From positions 126,701,462-126,765,461 of the forward strand of contig CM051455.1 of NCBI GenBank assembly GCA_028274465.1: a stretch of 64,000 nt of DNA. The letters run 5' to 3'. The position numbers and the translations under genes were made by a program. This DNA is from Plantago ovata (taxonomy: Eukaryota > Streptophyta > Magnoliopsida > Lamiales > Plantaginaceae). Under the pieces are notes generated by a model that was not told where the DNA came from, did not search any database, and saw nothing but the letters and a program-made list of their open reading frames with translations. Shown here in pieces: positions 23,256 to 33,974 of the stretch. Every line of letters starts with the position of its first letter. Positions within the stretch are counted from its first letter, which is position 1.

Positions 23256-24260
23256 TGTTGATAGGTAATTAGTGCTTTCCTCTGGAGCGTTGTCGTACTT
23301 TCCTCTGAAGTGTCGTAAGGTGAAGGTTCTAAAAAGTCCTTCGCACTTCAAGTGCACTGTACCTAGGACCTGAGGTATAACTTAGCAAGAGGGGGGGGGG
23401 GTTAGTGCCACAAGCCCGACTTGTCTAAGATCAAGCCGGAGGGACGACTTTACGTGTAGGGAGTTGGTAAGCTTCCCTAGTAAATGTAGAGTGAGATAGT
23501 AGTGTGATGACTGAGTGATTGATTGATTGAATGTCTACCTTGATTGTAGTGAGCCCGTATTTATACTAGCAAATAGAATATGCTTGAGTACTTAGGATCG
23601 TGACAAGTGTCCGGCCATGATTGAATCTTCTATGGGCTTGGGCCCATTCGGAGTGACCCATGGGCTTTGGCCCAGATCTTCCACTAGGGCTGACAGGGGT
23701 AAAATGGTCATCCTTGGTACCAAAGTGCTCCTAGGGCGGGTGTCGCCCTAGTACCGTCCGAGGACGGGATAGTAGGGCGACTGCCGAGCTTCTAAGGTCC
23801 GAGGACCACCTTTTCCTTAGGACATGTTAATTCTTCTTTGACGTAAGGAGTTATGTCCGGCCACCCGTGGTAGTAGGGCGGGAGGACACTCGTCCGACAA
23901 CCTGTGCTAGTAGGGCAGAAGGGCACCAGTCTTGTTCCTCTCGACGTGCTAGTAGGGCGAGGCTACGTAGCCGGAGGTCGTGGTGTAGCCCGAGGAGCTC
24001 TTTGTTGGGCTTGCCTTTCTCCTAGACGGTGGCTACTAGGACTTTGTCCTGCTAGTAGGGCGTCACCGCGCTAGTAGGGCAGTTCAGTAGCTAGTAGGGC
24101 AGTTGTACTTTTAGGCCGCACATAAGGACTTAGGTTATTTTGCCTAGTCCTTTGTCTGGTCTGACCCTGATGAAAGGTGACCCTTCTATCATGGTCAGCC
24201 CATGACGCCCTAGTACGCTCTTAGACGTCCTTGGGGGTTGGACATATTCCGACACCAACA
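23256..24260 (-). repeat. 5' LTR of Tat 1, complete
   Basis: This is a 1005-bp LTR, TGTTGGTGTCGG to TATCAACA on the minus strand, with a TATA box (TATAAATAC) at 23557-23565. The U3 region contains at least five copies of GCTAGTAGGGC or close variants. Its outer edge at 24260 abuts the broken copia RT, so this is the exact insertion point. Confidence 0.92.
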
Positions 24261-26476
24261 TTTACTTTGTAGACCCACTTACAACCAAAAGCTTGTTTGT
24301 TTGGAGGCAAATCAACTATCTCCCATGTTTCTGTTCTTTCTAATGCAGACAACTCAGAATTCATGGCTTCTATCCATTCTTTGTCTTTGATAGCTTCTTT
24401 ATAGTTCTTTGGTCCTGGAACTACTGTGACTTCTACTGTGAAATATTGGTGCTCATCTGATAACCTGTCAAGTGATAGATAGTCAGAAATAGGATATCTA
24501 ATTACAGGTGCTTTACCGTGTTGTTGAACAACTAGATTTTCACTAGATCCATTTTTATGTCTGAGAGAAGGAGGTAATGAGTAGTCATAGAGCTCCAAAT
24601 GTTTTGTCACTTTTCTTTCTCTAGTACTCCTCCTTTGATCATTTTGGATCACATTATTCTCAATGTTCCACTAGTATGAGAAGAACTACTATGTTGAACT
24701 TGATGCCCTTCTATCATAGTGGTTGCATCTGATAGTCTGTTGTTTGGTACTATAGGAGCTGCATTTGTAAGATTAGTAGAATTTCCAATAATATTTGTAG
24801 TAAAATCATGAATCTCCTCTTGTTTAGCATGCAACATATACTCAGAAGAAGTATCATTAAGATGAATATCAGTCATATTTACTGATACTTGTGCATGTTC
24901 CCTGACATTAGTTGGTACCTGCATATTGTCATTGACAACTTATCTGTTGACATGATTATTGATGCGATTTGGTATCACATCTGATCTCGTTTGCTCAGTC
25001 AATGAAATCATCAGTTTGTTCAGAAGACATGCCATAAGGAAATATGTGCTCAACAAATTGTACATGTCGAGATATCAATATCTGTCTAGTACTGAGATTG
25101 AGAAGTTTGTTACCTTTATAACCTGTAGGATACCCAAGTAGTAGACACTTGACAGCTCTGGGATCAAATTTTGTCCTATGAGAAGTCAGTGTTGAAGCAT
25201 AGCACAGAGATCCAAAAGATCTCATGTAAGAGTAATCGGGTTTTGTACCACACAATATCTCATATGGACTTTTTCCCTGTAAAACATCACTAGTTAATCT
25301 GTTCATAACGTGACAAGCAGTGAGGACACAGTCTGTCCAATATATGAGCGGTAATTTAGATTGAAACAAGAAGGCTCTAGCCAACTGAAGAATATGTTGG
25401 TGCTTTCTTTCAACATTTCCATTCTGTTGAGGTGTTTCAACACATGAGTGTTGATGTATAATACCTAAAGAAGAATAGAATTCAGGTATGTTGAACTCAG
25501 AACCATTATCAGACCGAATGCATTTGATCTTGCTGCCAAACTGTGTCAGAACTAAATTGTAAAAATGTAGTAAATGAATCTTAGTTTCTGACTTTTGTTT
25601 CATTAAGTATAGTCGAGTACATCTGGATTTGTCATCTACAATGGTGAGAAAATATTTATGTCCATTGTATGATGCTGTATGAAAGGGACCCCATATATCT
25701 ACATGAATTAAATCAAACACTTGTGCAGCAATTGAATGACTTTCATTGAAAGGAAGTTTCTTCTGTTTACAGAAGTGACAAATGTCACATGAATTGAAAA
25801 GCTCTTTCTTACATGACTTTGCTGAAAAAATGTCTAATGAAAGCAGATTTTCTAGGGGTATATGTCCCAATCTGTTGTGACAGATGGTTGCTTCAGAAAT
25901 CACTTGATTTTTAGAATTTGCAGCAAGAGCAGTTGCATTTGGTTGATAGAAATCATTCTTCAAATGATAGAGTCCATTAATGAGTTTAGCATAACCAATC
26001 CTGTTTCTTGTTCTTAGGTCCTGCAATTCACAATTAGTAGCAGAGAAGCTACAGACCAAATTCTCATGCAATGTTAAATTTGGTACAGAAACCAAGTTAA
26101 AAGAGAAGGATGGAACATATAGAACATTATGTAAAGTCAGTGTATCAGACATTCTAATATCACCACATTTAGTAGCTTTAATAGAATTTCCTGTAGGTAG
26201 TTGTATGTTAATATTCACATCATGCAAAGGAGTTGAAAAATAATTGAGACTACAAACCATGTGATCTGTAGCTCCAGTATCCAAAATCCATTTAACATGC
26301 TTATGATTAGAGATAACAGACAGTGCACAACCTGTACTACCTGCAGAGTTCAATTGATGTGAAGTGGATGGTTGATCAGTGATTGCCACTGCAGCTGAAT
26401 GAGATGTGCTAGTAGAATTCATCTTAGCTTGAAACTTGGTGAATTGAAGAAAGTGGTTGTATAACTCTGGTGTCAT
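24261..26476 (-). pseudogene. Copia protease, integrase and start of RT
   Basis: The protease motif is ILDTGATDHM. A GAG-pre-integrase region (HNRLGHIPLENLL with a CDICHFCKQ zinc part) follows, then the integrase core with HVDIWGPFHT, IRSDNGSEF and TPQQNGNVERKHQ. The frame stops at 24995-24997. A hinge region continues in other frames (24649-24924, then to 24652-24261). The last coding residues before the Tat 1 junction are GCKWVYKV, the first conserved block of copia RT, so the break is in RT itself. Confidence 0.85.
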
Positions 26477-26523
26477 ATCACAGTCATCACCATCAACTTG
26501 TCCTCCATAAGAATCTGCAGTAA

Positions 26524-27642
26524 CTACATTAGCTTGCTTCTGATTCTGAGAAGTATACTGATTCTGGTACTAAGATGGAAACTTGTTGGAAGAACCTGCA
26601 CCAACTTCCTTGCACCTTTTGGACCATCCCATCTCGGTGGATATCCAATCAACTGATAGCAAGACTTGTAAGTATGCCCACTATAACCACAATTAGTGCA
26701 TTTAGGCCTATTCTTCTCCTTCTGCATATTCTTCACAAATCCATTCCTAGCCAAACACTCAACAGCATCTGAACCATAATCTTGTTGTTTCTGAACTGCC
26801 ATTGCCATGTTCTCTTGACTCATCACACCAGAATTCTGCAAGTTTCTCTGCCCCTCCTCTTGTTGCAACAAGGAAAACACTTGTGCCAAATTTGGAACTG
26901 GAGAACTGAGCAGGATTTGACTCCAAACTTGACTGTATGACTCATTTAAACCCACCAAAAATTTCACCACTGAATCTCTTTCTCTAGACTTTGTCAACTC
27001 ATTCAGACCTCCACATGTACACTTAGGTAGAGCCCTATGCGACAGATACTCATCCCAAACAGACTTAAAAGTAGAATAATATGCAGAGATGGAATGTTCG
27101 CCCTGCTTCATATTACTCAAAGACTTCTCAAGAGTAAAAACTCTAGTAGTATCACTCTTTGTAAATCTCATTTTTAACTCTTTCCATAGATCATAAGTAG
27201 ACGTGAAACATAATACACTCTTTCGTATTTCAGGTGAACACGAGTTGAGTAACCAAATTAACACCAAGTTATTTGCTCTTATCCATGCTGAATGTAAAAC
27301 AGGATCATCAATTTTACTAGGCTCAAGAAGCGTACCGTCGATGAAACCTGATTTGTTCTTCACAGAAAGTGCAATAAAAAATGATTTACTCCACGAATCA
27401 TATGTAACGGCGGTTAACGGCTCAAGAGCGATGGATACGCCAGGTTGATCAGAAGGATGCATATAGTACGGTGACGACGGATAATCAGAAGCTTGGCGCA
27501 GAGTACGGCGATCATCACGACGGTGCTCATCAACAATCCGCCTCTCCTCAGCCAGACGCCTCTCCTCAGCTACACGTCTCTCCTCAATAAGACGCTGCTC
27601 CTCAGCACGTAACTGCTCAGACTGATCATCAGAAGTAGCCAT
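26524..27642 (-). pseudogene. Copia gag
   Basis: It starts MATSDDQSEQ. Near the N-terminus is a charged, Glu/Arg-rich repeated segment (ERRVAEERRLAEERRIVDE). The gag core (SWSKSFFIALSVKNK, LWKELKMRF) comes next, and near the C-terminus a CCHC zinc knuckle, CTNCGYSGHTYKSC. The frame is lost near 26595, after which the gag-pol junction continues in another frame towards 26476. In the family, gag packages the element RNA. Confidence 0.85.
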
Positions 27643-27757
27643 GCGGAATCAGATAACCAACAATCGGAGTTGATTGTTGCAGAGAGTATAATCAATCGGA
27701 GCTGATTGAACAGAGAATTGAAAAAAAAAAAAAACGGGTTCAAGATCGAAACCCTAG

Positions 27758-27771
27758 GCTAACTGATACCA
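27758..27771 (-). other. Primer-binding site of the copia element
   Basis: The minus strand reads TGGTATCAGTTAGC next to the LTR end. This is the initiator-tRNA-Met type used by plant copia elements, here with the start of the match (TGGTATCAG) preserved. Confidence 0.8.
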
Positions 27772-28035
27772 TGTAGAATTGATAAATTCTATATTGAATA
27801 TTGAATTGAACTTGCAATACAAGAGAGATTAATGAAATGAGCAGATAATCTCTCAACTACAACTATCTACGTATATATACTACAACTGCTATAACTAACT
27901 AAATGTACATCTATCAATGCTGAGTGTACAACTTCAATCCCTTATCTCTGTTTCCCTGAATTGCGCGAACTGATTGAGTTGGACGAACTAACTCGAACTA
28001 GCTCGTTCTTCTGTATCTGATCTCGTTTGCTCACA
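27772..28035 (-). repeat. 5' LTR of the copia element
   Basis: This is a short 264-bp LTR bounded TGTGAGCAAACG...TTCTACA on the minus strand. There is a TATA-like CGTATATATAC near 27870-27885. The outer flank at 28036 continues into gag codons of the older gypsy element, which fixes the boundary. The second LTR is outside the window, so the target duplication cannot be tested. Confidence 0.8.
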
Positions 28036-28256
28036 GTTAATCTTAATTATATGGGGATAGTGGACATCTCAAATTCGTACTCGCTTATGAATTTCAATGC
28101 ATCTTCGTCCAAGCTTGTGAATCTGGGCAGCTTATACAGTGTCTCGTCAGTTGTTTCATACCCCTTCCTCTTAGGTTCTAGGAAGATGGATGACCCTTGA
28201 ATGACTTGCGAATAAGTCGGTGTTTGAATTCCCTTCGTTGTGAGTTTTTCCTTCAT
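28036..28256 (-). pseudogene. Older gypsy element (Athila/Tat-like) gag N-terminal fragment
   Basis: MKEKLTTKGIQTPTYSQV, with SSIFLEPKRKGYE and LPRFTSLDEDALKFISEYE, aligns well with the gag start of Athila copy B (TPTFSQVRRGSAIYLEEE, IPRFEEGEDMNPISFIRSYE). The frame is cut by the copia LTR at 28035. The remainder of the gene is presumably beyond the nested insertions to the left. Confidence 0.75.
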
Positions 28257-28390
28257 CCCTGCAATTGCTTAAAATTAAAACAGATTCAGTAAACGAGTTG
28301 TCAATCTTTGTTATTCAAAAAACAAGAGATAATAATGGAAGTGAATCTTGACTAATAATAATTTTAACTAAGGTCAAAGAATTAGCTTCG

Positions 28391-29553
28391 CGACAACGGC
28401 ACCAAAAATTTGATGCCTCAAATCTGGTTTTAAATTTGGATGTAACCAAAATTCAGATGTTAGTATACAAAAATAAAGATTTAGAGTGTGAAAGAATATA
28501 GGATCAATATAACTTGCTTTAGATACAAATTACTCAGCCAGTCGGTCCAAGATTGACTACGGGGTTCAGTGAACACCTCGGTCAACCTCTACACAGGTAT
28601 TCGACAGTAACCTGCAGATTAGTAAAAAAACACAGATAATATATAGAAGTTAAAGCATAGAGGAATATAAAGAAGAACCTGTGTTTGAAACTTTTCAAAC
28701 AGCTTTGTAAGCTTGTTTGATGCCAGTAAAGGCAGAAAATCAACTAAGAAAGAACTTGTTCGTACAACGTTGTATACTCTCAATCTATATCTTAGTAAAA
28801 CAACACTAGTCACCTATGAGATGATATAGAATACCCTTCTATCTATTCTACTTTCAATACGCTGTTAGAGAAGTCTAGAATATAAACTAGTGTAAAAGAC
28901 ACGTAAACTAAAACAAAAAAAGAACCTAAACTCTCCGTAAAACTGATTGCTCTTCGTCTATGTCGTGTAGTTTCTGTGTAGTCGACCCTTCTGTATATAT
29001 AGTAGTGAAAATCCTTGTCGAATCCCATCAGGAAACAAATCTTGATGAATCTGGACAGAGTTTGGAATTAGTATTCCATTAGGAATCAACTTCTTCTTCA
29101 ATAACTCTTTTTCCTATTAAGACTTGATTTTCTTTTTGAGTTATTCTTTGAATAAGTCTCTTCCTTCTTGTAATCTGACAATTCCCACGTTCTAATAAAC
29201 TTCTTGCAGAAGTAAAACAACTACAGTTGTGGAACAGTTAGTGTTAGAATAGGTAAAACTAAAATAGTCGGCAAAGTGCTCTGTTTCCAGAATTTAGGGG
29301 TTGAGTGAACCTATAAGTCAATCCCTATTTCAACACCTTTGAAATAGTGACACTTACACGGGGTGCAGTGACAAACTATGAGTGTCGTTCTTTACAAGAG
29401 CTAACTAAGAGATACTTGGGTAGACTTTGTATGTTACACCAAACACTATATCTTGTCACCGAATGATTTCCAGATAGACTCTATATCTTGTAGCTGAATA
29501 CTTTCCGGATAGACTTTATAGATATTTCCTACTTGGTAGAATGTATGTAACTA
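28391..29553 (-). repeat. PBS and LTR (R/U5 and part of U3) of the older gypsy element
   Basis: The minus strand reads TTGGTGCCGTTGTCGCGAAG (about 28387-28407), a degraded tRNA-Asp-type PBS, next to an LTR end at 28411 (TTTGAGGCATCA). A TATA box (CTATATATAC) lies at about 28995-29005. Beyond it, U3 contains tandem units of CTATATCTTGT...TTTCC (about 29445-29520). A similar unit reappears at 34206, to the right of the Mutator-like elements, so the LTR seems to be interrupted at 29553. The outer LTR end is not resolved. Confidence 0.6.
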
Positions 29554-30215
29554 GGGGCTTTCTATTCTCAGGCAGGCTTCGTACCAACTTAAACGTAGGT
29601 CTTTATTATATATTTCATTCTAATTTATTAAATTTTGATAAAAATATATAAATGTGCAGTTATACCCCTACTTTCAAAAAATTCATTTAAATAATTTAAA
29701 TAAGTTCTTACTATTTTATAAGTATTAAATTAAAAATAAAAAATTACTTTAACTAAAATTAAAATTAACCAATATATATCAATTAATTTCAACAACAATT
29801 CAATGGTATATTCGTTTTCCATAATCTAATTGCACTAGCTATCAACATTTGTAGAGGACAATAACAAATGCTTACTTTTTTTAGCTACGAAGCATATTAT
29901 TTAGAATTGTTCGATAGTTTATGTATCATTAAAATTGATAAATTAATTGTGATCAATTAACTTTGGTTTGTGATTAAGATTAATTAATAAGGTTTACGTA
30001 TATGTAATCATATAAATTGAAACTAAGGACATTACAGTTAATTTGTATTTTCGTGGTGATTTTTAATGTTAAAGAAAATTAATTATAATCCATCGTACCA
30101 AAAATGACTTTGAATCGAAATGAATGAATGAGATTAAATTAAGCGCCACATGGCAACTATTGAATGAATACCTGAGTTTAGGTCGGTACAGAGCCGACCT
30201 GAGAATAGAAAGCCC
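29554..30215. mobile_element. Non-autonomous Mutator-like element (MITE) with 9-bp TSD
   Basis: This 662-bp AT-rich element has inverted ends of about 45 bp with some mismatches: GGGGCTTTCTATTCTCAGG on the left and GGGCTTTCTATTCTCAGG on the right, minus strand. The 9-bp target duplication ATGTAACTA is exact (29545-29553 and 30216-30224). No coding frame is visible. TSD size and long inverted ends indicate the Mutator superfamily. Confidence 0.85.
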
Positions 30216-30559
30216 ATGTAACTATGTAGGGGTCATCTAGGGTCAGGCAGGCTTCGCCCTGCCTGATATCAGGCAAACTGATCTAGACCATTAGATCTTG
30301 GTTCACAACACTTCGCCAAAAAATATTTGGCGATCGCCTTTCGCCTTATCCTTCGCCTTGTCGCCTTATTAATATTTTAATTAATAAATTATAATAAAAA
30401 TATTAATATTTTATAAAATGTCATTTTTACCCTCCAAAAAATAAAAATTTTAATATTTTTTTTATAATTTCGATTTATTAATATTTTTTGGACGATTTTT
30501 TTATTTTTTTATTATATTAAATTATTTATTAATAAATTTGAAAATATTTAATTATAGTT

Positions 30560-30645
30560 ACCAAAAATATTCAAAGCTAGGATTTGAACCTGAGACCTTT
30601 GGCTAAATAGCACAAGACTAAACCACCAGGCTACCAATTACTTAG
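30560..30645 (-). repeat. tRNA-derived SINE-like segment with pol III A and B boxes
   Basis: On the minus strand TAGCCTGGTGGTTT (30621-30634) fits an A box and GGTTCAAATCC (30581-30591) fits a B box, about 30 bp apart. The surrounding bases do not fold as a full tRNA with acceptor pairing that I can see. A SINE head is therefore more likely than a functional tRNA gene. Tail and target duplications were not found. Confidence 0.45.
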
Positions 30646-31713
30646 TTCATTAATCACTATTACTTTATGCAGTATCATAATAGAAAATTAATAGTCAACC
30701 TAAATTTATAATTAATTGAACACTCATTCACGTCTCTCTCTTGCTGCTGCTACCTCTCTCAGTCTACTTCTCATAAGAAAAAACAGTGACAGGTCGCTCA
30801 TTCTCGTCTATTTTCCCATTCGCATTCCCATATAATTGACCCGTTCCAACTCATTAATTAGAGTGGACAAAGGAAGCTAAAAAGTGTTCATGGAGCTTCC
30901 AAACACAAGATTATTCACAAATAAAAATTATTTAATTTCTTTAATTTTATATAAATGGGCGTATCCTGTTAAAATTGATATGCCAAAATTCAATTTAGTC
31001 CATAAAGGATCAGAAATATATCGGTTAAATATCTAAATTTAACCCGGGATTTGATCTGACAACATAATAATAAAGTTGACAACAAGATAACCGATTCCAA
31101 ATTATCCAAATTAATATTGACACAAATTCATCAGATTAAAAATATTTTTGAACTGAATAAATCGAATCAAATTTAACCCGAAATTTGTTATGATAAAAAT
31201 AAATCGAATCAAATTTAATTCGAAATTATCCGATTTGAATTTGAGTGGGATACAACCGTTCCTATTTAAATTTTGCTTGTATTCACCCAAACAAAAATAA
31301 TCAAAATTGTGCATACAGATGACAAAAATGGCCAACAAATATTCACATATTTATTTTATATGTCTAAATTTAAAATCGATTTAATAGATTATATTAGGGT
31401 TATTTTAAAAGGGCTACATCTCTCTTAATTTTAGGGCGATTTACATATGGACCCCCTCTTATGCGACGTAATTACGATTTTTCCCCTGTTATGCAAAAAT
31501 TTACCTATCTTCCCTCCTTATACACATTTAATTACACATAGGCCCACGACCTTGACTTTCGCCGCTCTTAATCCAGAAAATGTCTAATTTGCCCCCACTG
31601 AAATATTTGATTCTTGGATGAGCCAAACAACTTGTTTACACGTGCAAGGCACGTGGGGGCTGGATGTAATTACCATGGCATAAGAAGGGAACATATGTAA
31701 TTTATATGGGGCA

Positions 31714-31817
31714 TGTTGAATAATCATTCAATCAATGATCCATGTAGGAAAATTTTGAATTCCGCTGCATTAACCTTAGATGTAATTTCCTACAATTTCT
31801 AACAGTGGTATCAGAGC
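31714..31817 (+). repeat. TRIM- or copia-like LTR end with PBS inside the MULE
   Basis: A 91-bp segment starting TGTTGAAT and ending TAACA is followed at once by GTGGTATCAGAGC, the tRNA-Met-type PBS. This is the exact grammar of an LTR 3' end. No second LTR or polypurine tract was found, so it is either a fragment captured by the MULE or an insertion later truncated. Confidence 0.5.
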
Positions 31818-32089
31818 TGGGCTTGATTGAATGAATGAATAATTTACATGTTATTGTTATTGTTTGTTTATTTTGAGTTTTATGTTCGAGAGAAATATAT
31901 TTTGTACTGTTGTCTATAAACTGGGTTTGACGAATTTTTCAATTAAACAAGGTTTAATTGTCCATCACATGATTTGGGATAATTAATCAATTAATTAACT
32001 TGGATTGTCCATGCTATATGTGCAATTCAATCCTCACACCATTATTAATTAAATTGTCCATCAAAGTAGTAAACTTCACGGATGAATAG

Positions 32090-32461
32090 TTCGTCCGCCA
32101 TGGACGAAAAAGGCTTCGAGCTTTACCGGAGACTCCGTCGGGCCTTCATTCTCCAAACCGAGTTCATCAATCATCTATATTCTTCGTCCTCTCACAGTCG
32201 GATCGGGTTTTTCAGATTCGTTTGAATTTGAGGATGGATAGGTCCAGCCCATTAAAGGCGACCGTCAAGCTTCACAAGCTTCGACCACTGGAGCTCGGCT
32301 CCGTTCGTCCCTTGGCCTCAGATCCTCACCAAAAACGCAAACGGGAATTGCGTGTTCCATGGCGAGGTACAATCGCAATCTGTCAAGATCGATCAGATTT
32401 AAAAAAAAAAAAAATTGATTTGGGGGTTTTCAGATTCTTGATGACTCGTGTGGATGAGTGA
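32090..32461 (+). pseudogene. Captured gene fragment in the MULE
   Basis: From the ATG at 32100 a 41-codon frame (MDEKGFELYRRLRRAF...) and an overlapping frame from an ATG at 32234 (MDRSSPLKATVKLHKLRP) occupy a stretch clearly more GC-rich than its surroundings. The stretch ends at GCGAG|GTACAATC, a plausible exon-intron border followed by an A-rich intron-like sequence. This composition is what captured host exons in Pack-MULEs look like. I do not recognise the parent gene. Confidence 0.45.
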
Positions 32462-32771
32462 TGTTTAATTGATTGATTGTTTAGAACACTGGATTGGATG
32501 GGAAATCGAATTGGATTTGAAATCACCATTGTTGGACATGGGTGCAAGCTTTTGGAAAGAGGGAGTTATGAGAAAATAATAAAAGGGAAAAGGCTTAAAA
32601 CGGCTAAAATTACTAAGGCCGTGTTTGGGAAGAGAAAGAGCAACAGTGGGAAATAAGCTGGTCAACCCAAACTGCTTATTTTGGGTCTGAATGTAAATGT
32701 TTGCATAAGAGGGGAAGAAATAGGGAGACGTTGCATAAGAGGGGGTCCGACGTAAAATTCGCTTAATTTTA

Positions 32772-33914
32772 TTATCTGATTAGAATATTATTCACAATAT
32801 TAATAGAAATGTCTATTAATTTTAATTGTATATATAGGTGTAACCTTAATCCGACTACTCATCATAAATATATAGGTTACTAATCCAAGAGCCAATCCTA
32901 CAAAACAAGAATAAAATTGACCAAAAGAGAAACTGATTCGAAATTTATTTTCACAGAAATTCATTCGATCCCAAGCAAATGATAAAGGTGGTATCAAAAT
33001 ATTTGATCTCAAGCAAAAAGATATAAATTAAATAGATTCACCATTCTACTAATACTACACTACATAACTAAAAAAACAACATTTAGATTACTAAATAATT
33101 GACAAAAAAAAAAAAAAGGCCCAGCCTGAGCCCGGCCCGGCCCATGACGGGCCTGGGCCTAATGTTCAGGCCTGCCCTGGGCCATGGGACGGGCCTGGGC
33201 TTGGTGCTAGTCTTCCCGGGCCCGACCGGAACTCTTAAAGCCCGGCTCGGCCCATTGCCATCCCTATACTCAACAAACTAACAAATGATAACAATCACTG
33301 AGATACGAGATAATGGATAAGTGCATTAATCTTCTCCAATGAAACATTCACTATAAAATGAGTCAAACCTTCAGACTCATAGATACCAACTTACATTGTC
33401 TTAACTCTATCACAATTATAGAAGCAACTTAGTAGCCTCATATACGTAACAAGTCATGATATATGTTGTTTTATCCGTTCTTAGTGTCAACTAGTTAATT
33501 ATTTAATATAAATGTAGAAAAATTCATAAATAATAAATCAACTAGACAACACGTTTACAAACTAGTCATCATGTGAGTCATATGGTAAGGATGAACATTG
33601 TTGAGGTTAGAATAATGAGTAATTCCGTTGGTCAATCAACCAGAGTAAAAAAACAATGAGAAATAATTTATTATAGTTTAAGATTAAGAATATAAAATGA
33701 AATGCAAATTCACAATTAAAATGTTAAATGTTTACACTATACAAAACACATTACTTAAATTTATAACATCATCAATTCAACCAAATTGGAACATTCTCCT
33801 ATTGGTTAAGTAAGCTGACCTCCACTGTGGTTCCGGGCCGGACCTTCCCGGTCCGTTTCTGACCGGCGACATGTTCTCGGGCCCGGCCCGAACCGTCATC
33901 AGCCCACCTAGCCC
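32772..33914. other. AT-rich spacer with two GC-rich blocks
   Basis: Blocks of GGCCCGG/CCGGGC words lie at about 33115-33267 and 33815-33910. The first ends in GCCCATTGCCATCCCTA, a sequence of the kind seen at hAT-type non-autonomous ends (TAGGGATGGCAATGGG on the minus strand). A matching opposite end and an 8-bp duplication were not found, so no element is called. The open frame at 33099-33281 is low-complexity. Confidence 0.35.
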
Positions 33915-33926
33915 GAATAATAAAAG

Positions 33927-33972
<46 letters not shown>
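33915..33972 (+). repeat. (AAT)n microsatellite
   Basis: About 17 units of AAT/ATA in a row, directly after the second GC-rich block. Confidence 0.95.

Positions 33973-33974
<2 letters not shown>

Larger units (their letters stand above)
1303..24260 (-). mobile_element. Tat-lineage Ty3/gypsy element (Tat 1), nested host of other insertions
   Basis: On the minus strand the order is 5' LTR (23256-24260), PBS, gag, protease, RT, RNase H, second RNase H, integrase (to about 16617), a long 3' region with an opposite-strand gene, polypurine tract, and 3' LTR. A second RNase H between the RT-linked RNase H and integrase, together with an additional antisense gene downstream of pol, is characteristic of the Tat lineage (known from Grande-type elements). 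The element inserted into the RT of a copia element at 24261. It later received Cassandra (2266-3058) and two Athila elements. Its coding region is broken by stops and frameshifts, so it is not autonomous. Confidence 0.88.
24261..28035 (-). mobile_element. Ty1/copia element, 5' portion
   Basis: This minus-strand element has an LTR (27772-28035), PBS, gag, protease, integrase and the first residues of RT. It is cut at 24261 by insertion of Tat 1. The remaining RT, RNase H and 3' LTR are expected beyond the left edge of the window. It had itself landed in the gag of an older gypsy element. Confidence 0.9.
31434..32762. mobile_element. Non-autonomous MULE (Pack-MULE candidate)
   Basis: This 1329-bp element has inverted ends that share CGGACCCCCTCTTATGC-like sequence (about 31449-31468 and, reversed, 32726-32748). 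It is bounded by an exact 9-bp duplication TTAATTTTA (31425-31433 and 32763-32771). Its left subterminal part resembles the left end of the MULE at 41496, sharing CCACGACCTTGACTTTC and CGTGCAAGGCACGTG. The interior contains a TRIM-like LTR/PBS unit (31714-31817) and a GC-rich gene-like fragment (32090-32370), but no transposase. Confidence 0.85.

Noticed and set aside
23193..23357. Longer gag start of Tat 1 at 23357
   Set aside because: These codons lie across the PBS and in the LTR; the ATG at 23192 matches the start in Tat 2.
30560..30645. Functional tRNA gene
   Set aside because: A and B boxes are present but I could not pair an acceptor stem or place a normal anticodon arm; a SINE-like origin fits better.
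33115..33915. Complete hAT-type MITE
   Set aside because: Only one hAT-like end (GCCATCCCTA) was seen, with no opposite end and no 8-bp duplication.
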